DNA of 10,075 nt, from NCBI GenBank assembly GCA_913020095.1, contig CAJWAH010000044.1:1-10075 (forward strand), in the 5' to 3' direction. A model generated the notes under the pieces. The model was not told the DNA's origin. It was given only the letters and a program-made list of their open reading frames with translations, and did not search any database. Each line of letters opens with the position of its first letter. Position 1 is the stretch's first letter. This document shows, piece by piece, positions 7,102 through 10,075 of the stretch. The translations under genes and the position numbers were made by a program. Source of the DNA: an uncultured Synechococcus sp. (GTDB taxonomy: Bacteria > Cyanobacteriota > Cyanobacteriia > PCC-6307 > Cyanobiaceae).

Positions 7102-7127
7102 CAGTAGTACAGACATTCACACTACTG
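7102..7127. promoter_or_regulatory. Inverted repeat CAGTAGT-N12-ACTACTG with an imperfect NtcA-like core
   Basis: A perfect 7-bp inverted repeat, CAGTAGT (7102-7108) and ACTACTG (7121-7127), has a 12-base centre. Across that centre the plus strand reads GTA-N8-CAC (7107-7120), which on the minus strand is GTG-N8-TAC, one base away from the NtcA consensus GTA-N8-TAC. It lies in the ntcA/CobA-like divergent region, so autoregulation by NtcA or binding of another dimeric regulator is possible. On the minus strand no TAN3T -10 box lies at the spacing expected for NtcA activation. The repeat is plain in the sequence; the binding role is inferred. Confidence 0.45.
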
Positions 7128-7141
7128 GTGGTGCCAGTCAC

Positions 7142-7169
7142 TTGATTCGCCATTTTTCGCCGCTACATT
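7142..7169 (+). promoter_or_regulatory. Putative sigma-70-type promoter for the CobA-like gene and dcd
   Basis: TTGATT (7142-7147) and TACATT (7164-7169) are separated by 16 bp and resemble -35 and -10 elements. Transcription would begin near 7176, about 20 bases upstream of the ATG at 7197. The AGGAG at 7171-7175 would fall at the transcript start and is too far (21 bases) from the ATG to be its ribosome site. It is the best promoter candidate in the plus direction here, but it is based on pattern only. Confidence 0.45.
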
Positions 7170-7196
7170 CAGGAGCACCCCCGCTTTGGACGGCCC

Positions 7197-7739
7197 ATGC
7201 TCAGCCGCGTTGCTGAACGACACCACAGGCCGTCCACAGCACCATTGCGGCTGCTGGTTCGCGAGCCTGAAGGGCTGCTGCAGGTGCACACCGCCAGCTT
7301 TCGCGGCAGTTTTGCCAGCGTGTTCAGCGAAGCTCTGCGCTCAGCGGGCCTGGGCAGCCGCGTGCTGATTTGCCAATTCCTGCGCGGCGGCGTTGATCAA
7401 GGTCCCCACCAACCCGTGCAGATGTGTGGGCGCCTCACTTGGCTGCGCCCTGCCGTGACGAGCTGCTTGCACGCCGAGCACAGCGCCGATGACAAGCAAG
7501 CCGTGCAAGAGCTGTGGCAAGAGACCCAGCGCCAAATCCTGGAAGAAGCGCCTGATCTTGTGGTTCTTGATGAACTCGGGCTCGCGTTGGACTACGGCTT
7601 ACTGGATGCCAATGCTGTGATCAGCACCCTGCAGACCCGCCCGGGGCGAATGGATGTGATCCTGACCGGACCTGCCGTGCCGGAGCCTGTGATGGCAATG
7701 GCCGATCAAGTCACCGAACTGCGCCGCGACCGATGCTGA
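7197..7739 (+). CDS. CobA/CobO-like P-loop fold protein with degraded Walker A
   Basis: This 180-residue protein resembles the ATP:corrinoid adenosyltransferase (CobA/BtuR/CobO) P-loop family. Family-like parts are the strand and loop before the helix (LLQVHTASFRGSFASVFSEA, about residues 27-46), the stretch ALRSAGLGSRVLICQFLRGG (46-65), a Walker B-like LVVLDELGLAL (121-131), and the C-terminal DVILTGPAVPEPVMAMADQV (153-172). Where active CobA has a GxGKGKT Walker A loop, this protein reads HTASFRGSFA (31-40), so the lysine and glycines that bind ATP phosphates are missing. It is therefore unlikely to be a standard adenosyltransferase. Similar proteins annotated only as P-loop NTPase family occur in cyanobacteria. 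The ATG at 7197 is the only good start. It overlaps dcd by 7 bp, so the two are probably co-transcribed and coupled. Confidence 0.75.
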   Translation: MLSRVAERHHRPSTAPLRLLVREPEGLLQVHTASFRGSFASVFSEALRSAGLGSRVLICQFLRGGVDQGPHQPVQMCGRLTWLRPAVTSCLHAEHSADDKQAVQELWQETQRQILEEAPDLVVLDELGLALDYGLLDANAVISTLQTRPGRMDVILTGPAVPEPVMAMADQVTELRRDRC

Positions 7740-8326
7740 AAAACGATCGCTGGATCAACGAACAGGCTGAGCATGGGCTGCTGGAACCATTCCAGCCCAC
7801 CTTGGTGCGCCATCTCGATCCTGAGAACCGCAGCGGCGCGGTGCTCAGTTTTGGTTGCTCGTCCTATGGCTACGACCTGCGCCTATCGCCCCAGGAATTT
7901 CTGATCTTCCGCCACGTGCCCGGCACGGTGATGAACCCCAAGCGGTTTAATCCGGCCAATCTTGAGCCCGCTCCCATGCAGAGCGATGAGGACGGGAGCT
8001 ACTTCATCCTCCCGGCCCATTCCTATGGGCTCGGTGTTGCCCTCGAAAAGATGAAGGTGCCCGAGAACATCACCGTGATCTGCCTGGGCAAGAGCACCTA
8101 TGCCCGCCTCGGCATCATCGTGAACACCACCCCGGCTGAAGCCGGCTGGGAAGGCCACCTCACCTTGGAGTTCAGCAACAGCTCCGGTGCTGACTGCCGC
8201 ATTTATGCCAACGAAGGCATCTGCCAGCTGCTGTTCTTTGAAGGTGATCCCTGCGACACCACCTACAAAGACCGCTCCGGCAAATACCAGCACCAACCCG
8301 AGCGCGTCACCTTGGCGCGGATCTGA
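7733..8326 (+). CDS. dcd: dCTP deaminase
   Basis: This 197-residue protein is dCTP deaminase, which converts dCTP to dUTP and ammonia, the first step towards dUMP for thymidylate synthesis. Family features are GCSSYGYDLRLS at residues 41-52, ICLGKSTYARLGI at 116-128 with S121 and R125 as likely active-site residues, and TPAEAGWEGHLTLEFSNSSG at 133-152 with E146 the likely catalytic glutamate. The length is normal for bacterial Dcd. The ATG at 7733 overlaps the stop of the upstream CobA-like gene, and no ribosome site is visible, which fits translational coupling. It ends only 3 bp from the end of convergent thyX, the gene for the later thymidylate step. A bifunctional dCTP deaminase/dUTPase is possible but cannot be decided by eye. 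Confidence 0.93.
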   Translation: MLKNDRWINEQAEHGLLEPFQPTLVRHLDPENRSGAVLSFGCSSYGYDLRLSPQEFLIFRHVPGTVMNPKRFNPANLEPAPMQSDEDGSYFILPAHSYGLGVALEKMKVPENITVICLGKSTYARLGIIVNTTPAEAGWEGHLTLEFSNSSGADCRIYANEGICQLLFFEGDPCDTTYKDRSGKYQHQPERVTLARI

Positions 8327-8329
8327 TCC

Positions 8330-9052
8330 TTAGGGCGCCAATCGCGCCTTGTGAAGGCGACTCTTCTCATACCAAGCGGCAATCTCAGGGGCCCACTGCA
8401 CCATGTGGGGCCACATCAGATCGCACATCTGGCGAATCTCTTCTTGGGCGTCGAGCTTGGCGCGTAGATCCATGAAATGCAGGAACGCCCGAAGGGTGAA
8501 GCTCACCACAAAGTGCTGGCGGTAGTCGAACGGCAAGATGCCGCGGGCGTGCTCTTCGGCAAAACCCGCCTCCAGCATTTCGGCATACCGCTGGGCTGAG
8601 CGGCGGCAATGCTCGAGGTCTTTGGCCCGTTCCGCCTCGGTGTATTGATACTTCTTGCCCTGGCGATCGCTGTAGCTGCCAACGGGGCGCAGATAGAACA
8701 CCTCTTCAAGATCCAGCTCACCTTTGGCGGCACGGCAGATCCGATCGCCGGTGTAGCGCATCGATTGCACATCAAAGCTGACGCCGACCCGGTGGGTGCG
8801 GGCCTGTTGCATCACCGAATGGGGGAACCAACCCACGTTCAAAACGATCTGCGCATGCTCCAGCGGTCCGTAATGGCCGCGCTCGCCAGAGAGCAGGCGC
8901 TTGACGCAAACCTCACCAGCCCTTGCCTCATCAGGCCACTGGGCTTGATCGGCCACCACATAGCCCTCGGAATAGTCCTGGTGCATCGCCGCGTAAATGC
9001 AGCGCTGAGGATTCGGAGTGGCAGCGATTAAATCAACCCGAAAGCGGTCCAT
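8330..9052 (-). CDS. thyX: FAD-dependent thymidylate synthase ThyX
   Basis: This 240-residue protein is ThyX, the flavin-dependent enzyme that methylates dUMP to dTMP using methylene-tetrahydrofolate and NADPH. It starts MDRFRVDLIAATPNPQ. The FAD/dUMP signature region reads QARTHRVGVSFDVQSMRYTG (residues 83-102), followed by KKYQYTEAERAKDLEHCRRS and the C-terminal substrate-binding stretch LRAFLHFMDLRAKLDAQEEI (187-206). The signature differs from the textbook RHR-X7-S: it has THR and one extra residue before S97. The ATG at 9050-9052 is chosen because it gives the usual family N-terminus; the frame is open 40 codons further upstream, into cobC, without resemblance. It follows the cobC-like gene by 25 bp on the same strand. 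No Shine-Dalgarno is evident. Confidence 0.93.
   Translation of the reverse strand: MDRFRVDLIAATPNPQRCIYAAMHQDYSEGYVVADQAQWPDEARAGEVCVKRLLSGERGHYGPLEHAQIVLNVGWFPHSVMQQARTHRVGVSFDVQSMRYTGDRICRAAKGELDLEEVFYLRPVGSYSDRQGKKYQYTEAERAKDLEHCRRSAQRYAEMLEAGFAEEHARGILPFDYRQHFVVSFTLRAFLHFMDLRAKLDAQEEIRQMCDLMWPHMVQWAPEIAAWYEKSRLHKARLAP
8663..8670. repeat. HIP1 octamer GCGATCGC
   Basis: This is an exact copy of the cyanobacterial highly iterated palindrome, within thyX. It is the third exact copy in the window. Confidence 0.7.
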
Positions 9053-9077
9053 GCCATGGCACGTTCTGGCAGGGACC

Positions 9078-10075
9078 TTAAGCGCGATCGGTCGCTTGCA
9101 CCTGATCAAGAGCGCGCAACAATCGCCGGTTCCGGCGCCGGTCCAGCAGGGCCAGACGCCACCAACGCTCATCGAGGCCAGTAAAGCTGCGGCAATCGCG
9201 CACCAAGATGCGGTGCTGCTGCTCGAGCCTGTGGCGCCAGTTCTCCAACGCGTGGCCGCGCTGCACCAACAGGAAATTGCAACTGCTGGGGCTCACCTGC
9301 CAACCACGCCGCACCAATTGATCGGCCAACCAGGGCCGTTCTGTCGCGACCCAGGCCTGCACCTTTTTGGTCCAAGCGGCATCGGCCATCAACCGTTCAC
9401 CGGCGGCAGCGGCCAAGCCATTGACGGGCCAAGGATCGCGCCACTGGCTCCAGCGCTGCAGACGTTGGGGCTCAGCAATGGCATAGCCCAGGCGCAGCCC
9501 AGCGATTCCAAACAGCTTGGTGAGGCTGCGAATCACCACCAGGCGAGGGTGCTGGCTAGCCAGCTGAACTAAGGAGTGCTGCTCACCACCAGGCACCAGA
9601 GGCAAAAAAGCCTCATCAACGACCAAAAGCGGCACGCGCTCCAACAACGCCAGCAACGACTCCTGGCTCCAGAGCTGACCGGTTGGGTTATGGGGATTGG
9701 TGAGCCACAGGGGCCCCTGCAAGTGGGCCAACTGCGATTGAAACGCCGCGGATAGCTCTTGTGGGCCTGCTTGTTGATGGGGGAGCTGCAGATGCTCGTG
9801 CTGCCAGCGGCCTTGCCAACAACGCAAGGCGCGCTCGTAATCGGCAAATCCCGGGGCTGGCAGATGATTGAGCCCCAAGGCAGCAGCATCTCTGGCTGCC
9901 CAGGTGAACAACTCAGCGGCCCCATTGCCGGGCAGCACCGCAGCGGCCGGCACCTGATGCCTCAGAGCAATGGCCTGGCGCAAGGCGCTGTAGCTGCGAT
10001 CGGGATACACCTGCAAGGCCAGGGCCTGGCGCAGGCCGCGCCGAACGGTCGCCGGTGGGGCAAAGGGCACCAACG
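9078..10075 (-). CDS. cobC: CobC-like PLP-dependent aminotransferase (threonine-phosphate decarboxylase-like), partial
   Basis: This is a class I/II aminotransferase-fold PLP enzyme whose N-terminus lies beyond the window edge; about 332 codons are visible. Seen from the first visible residues (LVPFAPP), it has YPDRSYSALRQAIA, LPGNGAAELF for cofactor phosphate binding, LTNPHNPTGQLW with the conserved Asn, VVDEAFLPL with the PLP-pyridine Asp, and SLTKLFGIAGLRLGYAIA with the Schiff-base lysine (about visible residue 186). The best guess is the CobC/CobD-type L-threonine-O-3-phosphate decarboxylase, which makes (R)-1-amino-2-propanol phosphate for the cobalamin nucleotide loop. Histidinol-phosphate aminotransferase (HisC) is the main alternative, since the two families are close relatives. 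It precedes thyX by 25 bp on the same strand, suggesting co-transcription without an obvious pathway link. Confidence 0.75.
   Translation of the reverse strand, partial: LVPFAPPATVRRGLRQALALQVYPDRSYSALRQAIALRHQVPAAAVLPGNGAAELFTWAARDAAALGLNHLPAPGFADYERALRCWQGRWQHEHLQLPHQQAGPQELSAAFQSQLAHLQGPLWLTNPHNPTGQLWSQESLLALLERVPLLVVDEAFLPLVPGGEQHSLVQLASQHPRLVVIRSLTKLFGIAGLRLGYAIAEPQRLQRWSQWRDPWPVNGLAAAAGERLMADAAWTKKVQAWVATERPWLADQLVRRGWQVSPSSCNFLLVQRGHALENWRHRLEQQHRILVRDCRSFTGLDERWWRLALLDRRRNRRLLRALDQVQATDRA

Noticed and set aside
7171..7175. AGGAG considered as ribosome site for the CobA-like gene
   Set aside because: It is 21 bases from the only in-frame ATG, and no alternative in-frame start lies at a workable distance.
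9018..9572. Plus-strand frame of 184 codons antisense to cobC and thyX
   Set aside because: It runs antisense through conserved aminotransferase motifs and has no recognisable features of its own.
1..10075. CRISPR arrays, insertion sequences, tRNA or rRNA genes
   Set aside because: No regularly spaced repeats, no transposase-like frames, no tRNA-like cloverleaf ends and no rRNA segments were recognised by reading; nearly the whole window is occupied by identifiable genes.

Overview
The window comes from a cyanobacterium, most likely a GC-rich marine or brackish picocyanobacterium of the Synechococcus/Cyanobium group. The evidence is three photosystem II small-subunit genes (psbI, psbN, psbH), the cyanobacterial nitrogen regulator NtcA, several protein families typical of cyanobacteria (DUF3146, DUF3084, a CobA-like protein with a degraded P-loop), and three copies of the HIP1 octamer GCGATCGC. 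Genes are packed with almost no spacers and several overlap.

Layout. Positions 1-74 (minus) may hold the start of an unidentified exported protein cut by the window edge. psbI (124-243, minus) diverges from a 971-residue GH38 alpha-mannosidase (321-3236, plus) across a 77-bp spacer with a GC-rich hairpin. The mannosidase converges on, and overlaps by 13 bp, psbN (3224-3364, minus). psbN diverges from a plus-strand run psbH - tatA - pth - DUF3146 (3449-4755). That run meets a minus-strand operon tail-to-tail, with a 23-bp overlap. The operon reads ntcA (start near 7016) - DUF3084 membrane coiled-coil protein - RuvC/YqgF-like RNase H-fold protein (ending at 4733). A roughly 180-bp divergent region (7017-7196), with an inverted repeat and a plausible promoter, separates ntcA from a plus-strand pair: the P-loop-degraded CobA-like protein and dcd (7197-8326). 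dcd ends 3 bp from thyX, which reads the other way as the second gene of a minus-strand pair, cobC-like aminotransferase - thyX (10075 down to 8330).

How the genes fit together. psbI, psbN and psbH serve photosystem II assembly and stability. TatA exports folded proteins. Pth recycles peptidyl-tRNA. Dcd and ThyX are successive contributors to dTTP supply (dCTP to dUTP, later dUMP to dTMP) and sit tail-to-tail. The CobC-like aminotransferase probably supplies the aminopropanol-phosphate part of (pseudo)cobalamin. NtcA is the global 2-oxoglutarate-responsive nitrogen regulator; its two downstream partners are uncharacterised, and the second starts by an ATGA overlap with the first.

No rRNA, tRNA, CRISPR array, insertion sequence or convincing intrinsic terminator was seen. 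Most of the region looks like conserved core genome. The points most worth a second look are the CobA-like protein lacking its Walker A lysine, the ntcA-DUF3084-RuvC-like operon, the variant ThyX signature motif, the mannosidase set between photosystem II genes, and the palindrome in the ntcA upstream region.
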